Part shown: piece after piece, positions 1-13,900 of the stretch
Numbering within the stretch: position 1 is the stretch's first letter
How the letters are laid out: each line of letters opens with the position of its first letter
Assembly (NCBI RefSeq): GCF_014839835.1
Contig: NC_071627.1
Coordinates: forward strand, 18,532,001 to 18,596,000
Length of the DNA: 64,000 nucleotides
Direction: 5' to 3'
From: Dryobates pubescens
Lineage: Eukaryota; Chordata; Aves; Piciformes; Picidae
Made by a program: the position numbers and the translations under genes
Notes under the pieces: generated by a model
The model's input: only the letters and a program-made list of their open reading frames with translations
The model's database searches: none
What the model was told of the DNA's origin: nothing

Positions 1-1464
1 CCGATCAGCAACTGGGATTTTGGTCACAGAAGGGCATTCAATCAGGAGAGCTTTGTCCAGTGTCATAAGCCTTGCTCTTGAACGGGATGCGTGCAGATGA
101 GGCACTTCCCAAGCTGTGCTGAGGAGATGGGTGAGACTTGAAGCAGTTCTTGCAGCAGAGTCTAGCCAAAATTGGAACCATAACCAAGTGTCCCTGTGGG
201 GCAGGAAGCCATCTCAATGTGGTGGTGGCCAACAGAGATGAGTCCTCTAAAGGTGCTAAGCAAGGTGTGCAGATAGACTTTCTCTGTGTGCAATACTTGT
301 GCAGATGCAACCCAGAAGGTTCTGTTGGCTTGCCATGTTTATGGCAGCTCAATAATCTTCCCTTCATATTTCTTATTTGATAGTGATAGATGAGGCCAAA
401 GTGAGCTGCAAGGGGCTTCTAGCTCTGGACCTGATGTGTTAAGGCAGATAGAGTGATTCAGAGTGGGGAAGTGTCTTTGAAGTCCTTGCATTTCAAAATA
501 TCTCACCTTGGAGGTGTTACCCACAAAACACAGCTGAGGTGGAGAGCTCTGGACTCTGATTTGACTGTTAAGCAAAACACCATTTATTAGGGGTTTCCTT
601 TGTTAAATGTACCAGGCAACCATGCCTCTTCATTTAGCCCTGAGGATCTCTGGGTTGTGAGAGGTATCCAGTGGTCAGCTGGGAAAGAGATGCTTCAGTA
701 TTTCAGAAGTGGTGCTGATGGGGTTCCTCTGGCGGCAGAGTTGCAGGGGAAGAAACAGTGAGGTAAAAAGTGTGGCAGTCTAGACAGAAAGGACAACTAT
801 GGGACTATGGTGGGAACATAGGCATGTGTGTATTCTTATTAGAAATAGGAAATGTAGATTTCCTACTCCTGTTACTTTCCACTGGTTATGGAAGAGCTCA
901 TTTTCCTGGAAGAGAAGAGCAGTGGATGGGATCTGGTCTTGAAGAATGCCTGTGTAGGTGTGAACAGGGCACGTGGAGAGACGGCAGAGCACAAAACATT
1001 TGTCTGTGAAGGTCGTGGTGGTGCAAGCTTGGCTGATGCTCAGGAGGATGAGTGAGCAGCACTGGTGGTGATAAAAGATTTGTGTTGCTTTACCAGTCTG
1101 GTTTAAAGTCCCAGCAGTGATGTTGTGTAAAGTTTCCTTTGCTTGCTGAGAGTCATGTTGATAATACTGAAGCCATAGCACTGATTGCAGAGATCTGAAT
1201 TTTCCAGTGGGGGGATGGGAGAGGGGGTGGGTGGAATAAAAATGCTAACAGTGCTGCGAAGGGCTTTGGCAGCAGTGCCAAAGTTGGTGAAACTTGGTCT
1301 GCAGATCCTCATCAGGGCTCGTTTTGTCCTGCTGTTATGGCTTTGGAAACCTGAGCCAAAACACTACCTGGTTCTGAGGTGAGAATGGGGCTGAGCATGT
1401 ACTTGAGCGTTGAGGGCTGGAGTCTCACTTTGAAGTAATGAAGAGCTACTAAAGCAGAGATTTA

Positions 1465-1680
1465 AAAGAGAAAACCAACCCACAAACACTACACCGACCA
1501 CCCCAAACAAACATGCTCCCTCCCAACAGCAAACAAACAAACCCCAAACACAAACTAGAAAAACCTACATTGCTCTTCTTCCTCAAGACCCTTCCCCACA
1601 ATAAACCCAAACCACCCAAGTAGTGAAACTCAACCCCTCGCCCCTCACTCCTCCCCACCCCCCTAAAACCTCTAACCATT
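1465..1680. repeat. A+C-rich, G-poor strand-asymmetric tract
   Basis: For about 215 bp the + strand is almost all A and C with some T and very few G, with imperfect repeats of the type CAAACAAACC and CCCCAAAC. No unit repeats cleanly, so it is low-complexity sequence rather than a tidy microsatellite. Its complement is G+T-rich, which creates a spurious glycine/valine-rich frame on the minus strand. Confidence 0.6.
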
Positions 1681-4354
1681 TATAGTACCTGGAAGTTTTG
1701 TCTTGACAAACATCCATAGGTGATGCTAAATCCATTAGCAAGGAGCTGATCCCATCTGTGAGATGGTGTTATGCCTCTAAACAGAGGTAAAAAAAAATAA
1801 ATCTGAGTGGACAAGGCATGGGAATTATTTTTATGTATCTATAGATACATTCCTGTGTAGGCACAGCCTGTGAAGGAGTGAAATGTGGGAACATCAGAAA
1901 ATGGGAGAATTATTATAGGAAAAGGAGCACAAGCATGTTCCTCACTAATTGAAGTGTGAATAATTTGCCTGCTTATTGGACTTCAACCCACCACACTTCC
2001 CCGTTTTCCCTGGGACCCTGCAGAGGGGAGACGTGAATATCCCCTGTGGCTGTGTCCCGCCCACAGCGGTGCCGGCCCGGTTCAGCGGCAGCACGACTCT
2101 GTCCCTAGGACTCCTCACAACCTCTTGGGTTTCCGCCTGACAAGAGTTTGCCTGAATTTCGTGTTATGCTCCCATCTCTCCCTGCATTTTCTTAGTCATT
2201 CCTCCATGATTATTTTTATCTTGTTTCCTGCTCTGGAAGAGTGAGGGAGAAAACAGACACAGTGAGAGCTATCCCACCGGGCATAGCATCATTATGTGCT
2301 GTTTACTTTCCCAAAACTTCAACTGAGACATGAACAAAAGAGTCTTTGTAGTATCTCTCCTTGCCCTCAGCTGCTTTTCTCAGCAGCATATTGCTCTTCA
2401 GCATGGTTATTTTAAAATTAAGATTAGCAAGGTGCTGTACTAAACCCATTGCTAAAGAATCAAGATCATGTCTCCTACAGATCTGATATTGCAATATGAA
2501 CTCCCATGGAAATTAATAGGCTGTCTGGATTCCAGTGCAGGATTGAGACTTTATTGTGTAAATCCATCAAGAAAGGCAATCAAGTGAGTCAGGCAAGGTT
2601 TATGTTTAATGCACTATTGCTGTCATCCCTCGTTATTCTGCTCAGGTTTCCTTTTGTAACTCAGGTACACAGGAACAAATTCTCCAGACCATAGGGTTTT
2701 GCAGGGTTGTCACCATGCCCTGATATCACCTTTCACAACATTGGTGGGGTTTTGTTCTGTGTTTTTTTATTTGTGTGGGGTTTGTTTTGTTTTGATTTGT
2801 TTCTAATTTTTCTAAAGCCAGACCTGGTTCTGGTTTGGGAATCAGGGTGTTTGGGCTGTTACAACTTTCTCCAATGTGTTGATAAGGGTATAGCTGATGG
2901 GCAGTGTGCTGTAGTGTGGCAATGGCAGAGAGAGAAGTGGTGGTCACAGGACCTGTCAGGGGTCAGGATCTGGGTGTCTCTCTGGTCTTCTTTGACTGTC
3001 TGCACTGCCAGGTTGGTTGCTGCTCTCACCTGGCCAGTCTGACCAGGTCTGGTAACCACTGTACTTCCCTCAGGAACAGAGTGGTCAGCCAGCTGTCTTA
3101 AAACAGGGAACTGTTTCAGTTCAGTAGAAGAATGGAGTTTTTGGAGGAAAAGAAATTAAAAATCCCAACCAACCATAAAAAAATGCACCTCCCCTCCCCC
3201 AAACCTACCACCTTGTGACTGACTCACAAAGACACTGAGTGACAAAGCGCATCTTTTTGTTATTTGTCCTTCAAAGAGATCTCCAGCTCTCCACCTTTAA
3301 ACTACCATGCACACTTTTCTTTTTCCATTCTGGAGGATTTACTGAGACATGCTACATCAGGTTAGTTTTCTCTTTCTGTTGGCCTCCCCCTGAATTCAAT
3401 GCCCAAATATGCATGCAGAAATTATTTCGTGATTCAGGACAGCACACAGCTTTTCAGCTCTGCCATGAACCATCTGCATGACCTCAGGCAGTTTACTTCT
3501 CTGTTCCAAACTCTCCTCTGTGAGCACTGCACATGATTTTGTTTTGAGTTGAAAAGAAATGTTAAGAGTGGCCACACACCAAATTAGGACTCACTTGGTT
3601 TTGGCTCTGGTTGTAAACACTAACAGCTACTCTGATCTGAGAAATGCATGGCAGCAGTTTTTTACTAGGATTTATATTGAGCTGTGTTGGCCAGTCTGGT
3701 CAGACACATAAGTCACTCAGAAATATGTTTTCTTCCTCAGATGGTGTTGACTTGCCTCTCTGTACAGCTACAGGCTGCTTGCCTGTGCTCAAGCTCCCTT
3801 CATCACTCTGGTCTGCTTGACTCTCTCATTTATCCACCTGTTTCAAACTTTGCAAATCACTTTTCCCTCTGAATTCTCTCCTTTTTCACTGAAGAATGAG
3901 GCACACAGAGCTGCTTCCCACATAAATCACATTCCAAAACTTTGATGTCATCTTTATTTTCCTCCCTCAGGTCTCCTGAGAAACCCTGCACAGGATGACA
4001 ACCTTCATTTTTATCTCTTCTTTGGGAGAGACCTTGCTGGACTATTTACATCAATAACAGCTCTGTATGAGCACTGATCTGCTTGAAGAGCAGTGTCTGT
4101 ATGGTCTGCCAGGTCCCACGTGGGCTGAGAAAAGGTTTTCACTAATAACACTGCAATTTCTTCTGAAGATAGGAGGGAGAGGCAGGGGAGGGATGAGGAA
4201 TTGTCTGTATGGTTTTCTCAGTAGCGCAGCTGATATGTGAGCTGCAGCATGAAACTCACAGAATTTCAACAAGGCCTCAAATGTGATGTTTTGTTTTGGT
4301 GTTTTTCCTCTCCCTCCTTTTCTTTTTTTCTGTCTTTTTGCTCTCCACAACCCG

Positions 4355-4373
4355 CCCCCCCCCCCCCCCCCCC
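4355..4373. repeat. poly-C run (19 C)
   Basis: An uninterrupted run of 19 cytosines, preceded by CCCG and followed by GCAGTG. Mononucleotide C/G runs this long are uncommon and are prone to length error in sequencing. It lies about 440 bp upstream of the TATA box of the SPINK5-like gene. Confidence 0.9.
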
Positions 4374-4810
4374 GCAGTGTTACCTGAGTGTTTACTCCTT
4401 TGGTTAATACTGAAGTGCTTTAGTAAAAGTAGACTGACTTCCAGAAGTCTCAAGTGACCTGGTCTTGCTGTTGCCTCTGCTGGATCCAAAATATTAATAT
4501 AAACCCCTTTCAGCTGTTTTGGGGAGATATAGAAGTGTATTAGTGATGTGCTGGCTGGGGTAACCCTGCCTCAGGAACAAGCCTAAAGGTGGCAAGAATT
4601 CCCTCAGTGGAAAACCCAAAATGGTCTATTTATGATTTTCTTAGCTTGACAAAATGCAGGGAGTGACTCAAATATGTCCTGTCCTTATGGAAATTAATTG
4701 TGTTAATGGGATCATTAGAATTTAGAACCACTGTCATCAAACTGGTTTTTGCAGCTAATGATGGTTCTGGGGAAGATTATGTCATAACGAAGGCGGAGAA
4801 TCTGGTCATC

Positions 4811-4818
4811 TATATATA
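4811..4818 (+). promoter_or_regulatory. TATA-type box of the SPINK5-like gene
   Basis: TATATATA lies 94 bp upstream of the ATG at 4905. The other two intact genes here have TATA-type boxes 83 and 82 bp before their ATGs, so the shared spacing supports this as a core promoter. The transcription start is inferred at about 4840-4845. Confidence 0.65.
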
Positions 4819-4904
4819 CGTGATCTGACCTAAGCCCTTTCTTTGGGTTTCATTGAGCAATGCACTAATAGAATCAACATAGGCAAACAGCTGCCACCCT
4901 CACC

Positions 4905-7900
4905 ATGAAAATAGAAGGTGCTTCGGTGGTCCTTGCTCTGGCATTTTTCTGCTTCTTCTCAGGTTAGTAACTTCTGATGTTCTCTGTGCTGAAAGCTGGG
5001 ACTGGCAGAGGACACAGCCTGGGAGATGCTGTAAAGACAGTGAGAGAATGAGAGGATTGGAGAGCCCTTGCTCTTTAACATGTATTATGGCATAACCAGA
5101 AGACGATTTTTTTTTGCTGTGCTACTCGTGTTGATTTGCTGTAGCAGGTTCTTGATGGTGGTTTTTAGTCTTGTTTGTGGAAAATCTTGAAGTCCCCACA
5201 GTGTCTGTTTTTAGTAGAATTAACAATTTAGCAACAAATCCTCGAGGTCTCTTCCAACCTTAGTGATGCTGTGAAATAACAACCACTAAATCCCCAATTG
5301 TCTAAGTGGAGGAAGCCAAATTTCCAACCAGACGGGATCTTTGCATAAAGCTCTTGACTCTGAACAAAAGCATAATACAATTTTTAGTAACTTCAGACAA
5401 ATGGAGATTTCTTGTCAACACTCTAAGGAATACATTTTCAGTATGGCTATAACAGAAGGTCTTTGGCAGGAGTTTAAGCTTGATGTAATGGTCTTCCACT
5501 TTACTGCCTATTCCTATTGAAAAAGAGCTAAAGGAGGATTTCTTGATGCTTCCTTCCTTGTGATGCCACTGATGATGTAAGAGGAAAGGATGAAACGTAT
5601 GATACCAGCTCTAAAGAGTGTAGAAAGAGAGGTGTATCAGCTACCCACCTGATGACTCGTTATTAACTTAGTAATTGCTGTGAAGTACTGCAAATGGAAT
5701 GGGCCTTGAAAAGGAATTTGAAGGTTTGAGCACATGATATCATGGCCAGCTCTGGCACCCCAATTGTAACTGAGGATGAAGAAAACAACCAGAAGAACAT
5801 TTGGATAAGGTTGATACCACTGATACCAAGGCAGTGGAGTAGAATAATAGAACAGCAGTTACTGAATCATCCTTGGAGCTTGGATTTTTTAAGACAGAAA
5901 AGTAACACAATAAAGGAAGGCACAAAGGAAATGGATGTGCTTTTGCATTTGAATGACAAAGTGCAATCTTCTAGAAGGTCTCTAATGCCCAGCCCTTTCT
6001 GTCAGTGTACAATAATGCACTGGATTAGCTTTCATCTGGAGGTATTTGAGTGGATTATGAAACTGCGTCAAGTATTTTAATTAAATGGTTTTGATTTAAA
6101 ATTTCCCTTCAAAAACTGTGCATGGTTTCATTGTTGTTTTCCTTCTGTTGTTGCAGATGTTGCCAGCCAAGCTTCAATTAAGGCAAGTCCAACCTTTTCT
6201 ATTCTGATTCTCTTTTTGTTTTGCCAACTACAGTGCTTAATGCATGCTCTGAGCAAAGCCTTTTAGGCTGACTATACTTAGATATCATAATGGTTTTTCA
6301 GTGGTGGAAAAAGCAGTGAATTTCTCCATGTTTAGAGACAATGCTTTTATAATACAACAATGGCTCTAGCTGACAGCATGTGTTTGGTGTGCTATGATGA
6401 GCACATCTGGACAACTCTGGGCTGGAAATCTTATGAGACAAAGCTAGAAATGGCATCAGTTATATTTCTAATGATATTTCAGAATTGTGCTTCTGATCCA
6501 GCAGAAATCCCTGGTTCTGATAATTCCCAGGTCTGATAATTAAAAGAATTAAGGCAAGTCCTCTGAGTCTCAGAAAATTATTTGATTCAATGACTGAGAA
6601 GTCAGCTCCATTTATGTTTTAATTAAACAAGCTTGTCTCTTCTTAGTAAAGACCCTTTTGGAAAACACGGCAGCTAAAAATAACTCCATGGTTCATTGAT
6701 TCTCCCCAGTCTGCATTTCAGTCACCCAGCAATTGGTTACTGCAGCAGTATGCAGTATTACCCCTTTGCTTCCAAAGAGGATTGGACTTTCCTTGCTTCA
6801 GTCCTGCACCTGAATTGCTCTCCAGCTACTCTGGCCCATTCATTACTCTTGCATCCTACTGCCACTTCCAGGGCTGTATTTTCTGCTCTTGACTAACTTT
6901 AACATGAAGTTGTCCTCTGCAGCAGGTAGCAATTTGTATCTGTATGCAAATTAAATGTATTCCTTCTCCCATGAATAATGGTCCTTGCAATGGGTGTTTT
7001 GAACTTTCACCTTGTTTTTTCTGCCTTGAGGAGCAATGAGTGGAGTTCTGGGTGCAGCCTGTACCACATGTGGTGTACGGTGAGGGATGGAGCTGAACAA
7101 TGTTGTAGCCTCAGGCCTGGTGTTGAACAGGCTGTCACTGTAGCCCACTCTACAAAGTCTAAATGTGAAATAACTGCTCTGAGGATCTCAGTGGACTCTG
7201 AGCCTCCACTGACTGTTCTCTGTGCTTTTCAGAACGAGTGCAGGAAAATCTGGTCACTTCTGCGCAGTGGGAAGTTTTCCTGTCCCACTACGAAGGAGCC
7301 TGTCAACAGCCCAGATGGCAAAGCAGACCTCAACAAGTGCATGATGTGCCAAAGACTGCTGTGAGTATCAGCTGTGTGCTGCCTGCAGTGACTGTCCTGC
7401 CCATCCTCAGCACATCCTCTTCTCTTGTATTGATGAGCCCACACTGAGGAGGCTCCCTCCATGCTGTAAAATTGTAGTCCTGGGCCAGACAGACCAGTTA
7501 GTAGCTCTTCAGCAAACCTGTGAAACCAGTAGCTGTCTGCAGCTCATCACATGGAGAGCACACACCACAGTGTGAAGAGCAAATCCAGAGTGAAAACATG
7601 GAATCACAGGATGGGAGGGGCTGGGAAGGATCTTTAGAGATCATCTAGTCCAACTCCTGCGCTGATGCGGGATTGCCCATTTCTTGCTCCTGTAGATGGT
7701 GTTTAATAGGATGTTAGGAAGAGAGAAGGGATGTCAGTTGCCCCCAGTGCAGAGATTCCAAACACCCCAAGCACATCTCGCTGAGCTGCGGTCCCTGTGC
7801 TGGTCCATCCTGCTGCCTTGCGCAAGGGGAGGTGGGGTTGGCAGGACCGGCCTTTAATCACCAGCTATTTTGGGTTTATGTCCACTGACTGCTTGCTGCT

Positions 7901-10900
7901 GTAACTCATGCCTCCCTTTCTTGCAGGGAAAGAGACTCAGACAAAGGGAGTGGTGGAGAGGCGAACAGGAATGTGAACTCCTTGGGAGAGGTGAGGTGAA
8001 ACATTGCTACTGAAGACACCCTCATGGGAGCAGGATGATGTATTGGCATTGCACTGATGCCTCTGACCCAGTTGCTGAGCACGTTTCCTTCTTTGTGGCA
8101 TGGGAAAGGGCATGGCAAAGGGCATAGCAATGGAACCAAGATACAAAGGAGCGGGAGGCTTGGTGCCATTAGCAAGAACAAAATAACTCTGAGCTCCTCC
8201 CAGGCAATCTAGTCCCCATTGGACAATTATCAACATGGTGCACACAGTCTGTGCCTGATCCCGAGCACGGGCTAAGGTAGATACCTGCCTGTTTGTAAGG
8301 CACACCATTGGCATCTGGCAATTAATAGCAGTGATGGTGCATGTGGGCTCTGACTAGGGCAGGGTGTGGGAGCAGGCTGGCTCTAATTGTCCCTTGTTTA
8401 TCTGGTTGATGCACCTGGCTGGTTTCTTTTACCCATAGCTGTTTTTCTGGATAGCAGGTCTTCATATGGAGGGAGTTGTCTTTTTGAGCCTTGTGCTTTT
8501 ATTCGAGGTAGGAGGGAATTGGTTTCCATCTGATAGTGTTGGTTGCAATGATTTATTTAGTTATTTTCATATCTTGTTAGGCAGGGTAGCTTCTGAGCTC
8601 TTGTGTGTCTGGGCAATTCAAAGGCTTTGTAAAGTATAGTCGTCCTAAGGGAGATATTTTTTTAAGCACCTTACTCAAAGTGTGGTCCTGAAAGCAGGAC
8701 AGTTTCACAGCAACAGGATGAGACCTACACTGAATTCCTTTGTTCAGCCATAGATTTTCTGTCTGGCTTTTGGCAAGTAATTTTCTGGGCTTCGCTTCCC
8801 CATCTGCAGAGCTGGGATAAGTTATCAAACCATCTCCTCTACACAGTGCAAAAGGTGGTGGTGGTGGTAAATGTATTACAGATCGTATGGCAGATAACCT
8901 AAGAGTGCTGCATAGAAGAACCTAAAGACATGTAGCAGGTGTTTTTTATGCTATAAACCTGCTTGTGTGACCCAAAAGTTACAGGAAAGCCTTTCAGAAG
9001 AAATAAAAGACCAGGCTGAAATGCTTCAGCAGGTTTTGCTACAAGAGTCTGTGGTGAAATGAGTTCTTTGGTTCAATTACTGCACAATGTTATGTTAGGT
9101 GGAAGGTAAAAAATACCCACCTCTTGTTCTGGCGTATCTGGGAATGTGAGCTGTGCAAGGATGTATTTCTTAATGCCTGCAGCTTCATCTTTTTTGCTGT
9201 GCATGGATTTTAAAATTCTTGGTGGCATATTCTTTCACGAGAAAGGAGGGAAATGACTTCCTTGTTCCAAATTCACTAAGAGATTCTAGCTTTTATACCT
9301 GGAGCAGAAGCTGGGTGCTTCAAGCAGGCTCTTGGAGGTCTTAGTTATTAGAAATAAGGGAAGCCTGGATGCAAAAGACAAACCTGCTCATCTAAACATA
9401 CTAATTTATTGATGTTGCCTGCTATAGTTTAAGAAAACATAGCAGGCAAATGATGGTTTCCTAGACTTACGCCTCAAGGAAGCAAAATAGTGTTTGAAAT
9501 GCAATCGATTGCATGGATAATCCCTGTAGATTTGGGGGAGATGTGTCTGTCTGTCTCAGCACATCTGTGTCAATCCATGCTTTTTGGCATTTCCACAGGA
9601 TGAATGCCGAGAGTTTCGGGATCTTTTCAAGAGAGGGAAACTTTCCTGCACCAGAGAAAATGACCCCGTCCGGGATTCCTCTGGGAAGCAACACAGCAAT
9701 AAGTGCATCATGTGTGCAGAGAAGTTGTGAGTAAAAGGGGAAAAAAAAAACAACCCACGCTATCTTTTCTGTTGAGAGAAAAGCTGCTGGAATGACCCAG
9801 CAGATGGGATCTCTTGCCCCTCCTGCAGCCGACAGCAGTGAATATCTCTGACTCCTCCAGCTCTGTGGTGTTCACTTTCTCATCTCGCTTCTCTTCCAGC
9901 AAAAGGGAGAACGAGCGGAAGTTAGCTAAAAACAGACAAGGAAAAGATAAGGTGAGATTAAAGTATTAGGTGGGTCAATATGAGACTTTATTGATTTTCA
10001 CCCAAGATAAAGATGGCATTGTTCAGCTTGTTTGCTCTGTCTCCGCTGATTTAATTTTGAGATCCTCTTTCCTTTCACTCCTTATTTCTTGTTCATGCTC
10101 TTGAATCCTCGAAGTGAACAACTTGTGCCTGAATGCTACGATCTGCCCCACTGACTTGTGTATCTAAGGAAAAGCAAATCCCATCAGTGTAAGAAACTAG
10201 ATGTGCTGTGCTGTCTTGAAACCTGGCTCAAGGGTGGATTGATCAGCACTGCCGAGGGTGCCGAGAGAAAGGAGTGAAAAGTTCTAACTCTGAAGTCTGC
10301 AGAGCTCAAGAGATCATCAAACTCTGGGCCAAGAGCCCAGCCCTGCACCATCTCCATGAGCATGTGGCTCATTTTTAGTATTTTTGTTGGAAACTTTGTT
10401 TTCATGGAGATGCTAACCACCCTCTTTGCCCTGCCACCCTGCAGCCACTTGATGCTTTGCTGGCAAATAGTAGCTCTGTAAGACGGGGGGGAAATGTTGC
10501 TTTTTAACATCTACCTTTCAATTTCTTCTATGGTAGGGACTGGTGCAGTCCTCTTAAGCCTCAGTCATAATCCTATTTCAGTGCTTTTCCTAATGACTTT
10601 GGCACCCAACAAAAAAAAAAAAAAAAAGTGAGTGAAATTTGCTGATGGCAAAGCTGGGAGGCTGCATCAGCAGAGGAGGATCAGCAGATCACTCAGGACT
10701 AATTGGATAGTGCTGAGGCCTGAAGTAATAGAAACAAGATAAAATGTAATAACAGTGCAAGATCACACAGGCAGTGATTAACAAGAATTCCTGCTTGTTG
10801 GTTAGAAGTGACAAAGGATAAGAAAGCTCTGCATTTATTAGTGGGTCAGGGATGTGACAGGCCATGAAAAAGGCAAATGCAAGTGCTGGATGTACTCAGC

Positions 10901-13900
10901 AAGGTTTTTGCAGCAGAGGTTGGGACGTTAACAGAGCTCCAGAAATGCTGGTTTAAAGGGAAACTCTTTGATAGAGCCTATCATGCGAAGGCAGATCTGT
11001 CTCAGAGGCAGAGGACTGGGGTACTGGGCTGGTCTCAGGGCATGAGGCACAGAGGGGCTGGAGGGCTTTCCTGGGTTCATCAGGGTTGGAAAATATTACT
11101 GGAACTAAAGAAGGGTGTGAGTACACACTGGTGATGGGGAGAAACAGTGAGGCTCTCGGGGAGCCCATCTGAAGTGGGGTGCCACATTTCTTTCCAATGG
11201 GAACAATGCAACAGGGCTGCTGGTCACAGCAGGTGCAGGTTTATCCTGTGCCAGATTATGTCTCACCTAGTCAGGGCTAGTCTGGCTCTAGGGAAACACG
11301 GGGCTTTGTATTCTGAGCATTTTTGCCAGCATTAGTCTGGTAGCAAAGCTGAAGGTCTGGATGCTGAGGTATCCTGGAGGGGATGCAGGGCACAATGCTG
11401 GAGAATTTATCCCCTGGCAGAGAGAATGAGGTTCTGGAAACATCTGAGCAAAGCTAAGGATGAGGCCAGCACCCTGCTAACAACCTTAATGCAAGCTAGC
11501 CCAAATTCTCCTGTGCACAAAATGGGCAGAAAATTGCAAGTGTTAAAGCCTGTCTTTTTAAAAATAAAGGATAAGTGGTATTCAGTTACTTACCCTCTGT
11601 ACTAGCTGTTTGGATTTGGCTATTGCAGTGCCTGAAATAGTTGAAATTAGGAGTATTGAATGTTTACATCCAAGTTACATAACAGATTTCTGTACAGTGA
11701 TTATTTATTATTTTTTTTTTTTGAACAGGGAACAAATTAATTATCCATTCTCCAACCACCCTTCTGCTGCTCACGGGCTATTAAGTGTGTTTGCGTTGTG
11801 CTTTTCTATTTTAACCGCTGCTGCGTGATTGACACATCCCAAAGTGTGGCTGGTTTTGGGGATACTGCTCACTTTGCAAATGAAATTATTATCTGAGCTG
11901 CAATCTGGCAAAGACAGTAGCTGTGCATTAAGGATGTTGGCAGGAGTGGGAGTGACTTCATTACCGTATCGGTCACATCACTGGCATGCTTTGGATAGCC
12001 CAGCCAGGAGAATAGTAATTAGCTGGACCATACTAGAAAACTCCCAACACGTGCTGTGCAGGCAGAAGGAACCCACAATTTTTCTGACTCACTCCTTTGT
12101 TTATATACTAAGTGGCTGGTACTGCACACCACCTTCTTTCACCCACACCCAGGCTCTCCTGTGATGTTTTTGCGATGGTTCAGTGCTTTCCTGGCAGGAA
12201 ACCCCAAGTTTCTAAGAATCAGATCCATAAGGCCAGGAGGACAGGGCGCCCTAACCACAGCTCTCCCTCTGCAGGACGACTGCAGTGAGTTTCGCGCCCG
12301 GTTTGAAGCTGGTGGAAGACTGTCCTGCACGAGGGAAAATGCCCCTGTCCGAGATTCCTCTGGAAAGCAGCACATCAACAAATGTCTCATGTGTGCTGAG
12401 AAGTTGTGAGTACAGCTTCCTCTGACCAAGAACAGCAAAGAGGGAAACCTCCAGCAAAACTTGCAGCTTCTGCCTGTGGAGCTGCTTCTGGGCAATGCCT
12501 GGGAGAGAGTGCTGGATCCCAGTAGCCCTCCAAGAGATGCTCTGCCAGTAGGGCTCCAGCTCTTCTCACTTTCCTTTCAGCACAAAGGGCCCAGGGGCAG
12601 GTGAGAAGCAGTGTGGAATAGAGGAGAAGCAAGGCTGATAGAGAGTAAACCCTTTCCCAGGGGACTATTGGGTGTGGGCAGCTCCTGAGGAGTTTCCCAC
12701 ACATGTACTTTGCCTTCCAGATGCTCTCTCTCTACTCCCATAGAGCATATGCAGAAGCAGCCCTGATATGAAAGCAGCCACCTGGATCCAGGATGTAGCA
12801 TACAGTGGGAATGGTGAGGAGAAGGGAGAAGGTTTAGGGGTGGGAATTAGGAACAGGACCACCAGGAACAGGAGCTATGGATGTGGAGGTGGTGCCTAAT
12901 GGCATGATGCTGGCTTAAAGGGCAGCCTCAGGTGCTGGTGACACTTGCACTGCTGTAGAACTCCCTTTTCCTCTTCTCCCCTTCTAGCAAAAAGGAAGCC
13001 CAAAGAGGAGGTCAGTCTGGTGGAACTGCCCAGCGCAACAAACAGTCCACTTCAGAGCGTACAAACCAGGTGAGATGGAGCTCTGAGCCTGCCCTGAACT
13101 CAGAGAAAGGGGCTGGCGAGAGTCTGTGGGATCCTGATGGCCAGGGACTGCCTGTGGTCAGCCTGGGGTGACCATGGCACTTGGGATGCTGGAGCCAGTT
13201 AATGATGGGGGAGAAGCAGGTTGTGTTGCAAATCCTCACTCATTTATGAAACAGACCTTTGTGTGAGCATATGAAGTAGGCACATTAAGACCTAACAGAA
13301 TAGCCTGTCTCATTTTCCAGTGGTGTGATGCTATATGAGAGATAAAGGCCAGGCTCAGTGTCCCCCACAATCCTGTAAACCCTTAGATGATAACATTTGG
13401 TGGGTATTAAAAGTAGTGGGTGGGAATGGAGTAAACATCACACCTGCTTCTTTAAGAACAACCCCCATAATTCTCTGGGTCTGGGAGGTGGAGGAGGGAG
13501 GACAGGAGCTGCTTTAACTTTGCTTCTTCTCTAGCTGTATAGAAGTTGTTTCTATATTTGTTGAATATGACCCTGCCCCTTCTGCAGAAGAGCTGCGGTG
13601 GTTCGGGGTCACAGCAGAGTGTTAATGAGAGACGTCCCACATCAAGCAGAGGGTGAGTTCAGCAGCGCTTGGGATTGCAACCTGCCCCCGCGACCTACCC
13701 CTCCTGGGCTCTTCTACCTATTCTCCCCCCTCATCCCCCCCCTCCTCAGGAGTGCCTAGGAGGTTGACTGGAGCAGCAGTGGTACACAGACAGCTCTGTG
13801 GTTTTTGGTGCTCAATTACAGCATTTTTCCCTGCTGGCTGAGCTGGCGATGGGGGAAAGATGCAGGATGGGGCATGTTTCTCATGCAATCCTTGCTCCTT

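Larger units (their letters stand above)
1..4804. other. upstream spacer, no recognised gene
   Basis: I see no exon series, Kazal motif or RNA gene here. Open frames are short and overlap in several frames, as expected by chance. The stretch holds an A+C-rich, G-poor tract (about 1465-1680), a run of 19 C (4355-4373) and otherwise ordinary AT-moderate sequence up to the TATA box of the first gene. Confidence 0.6.
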
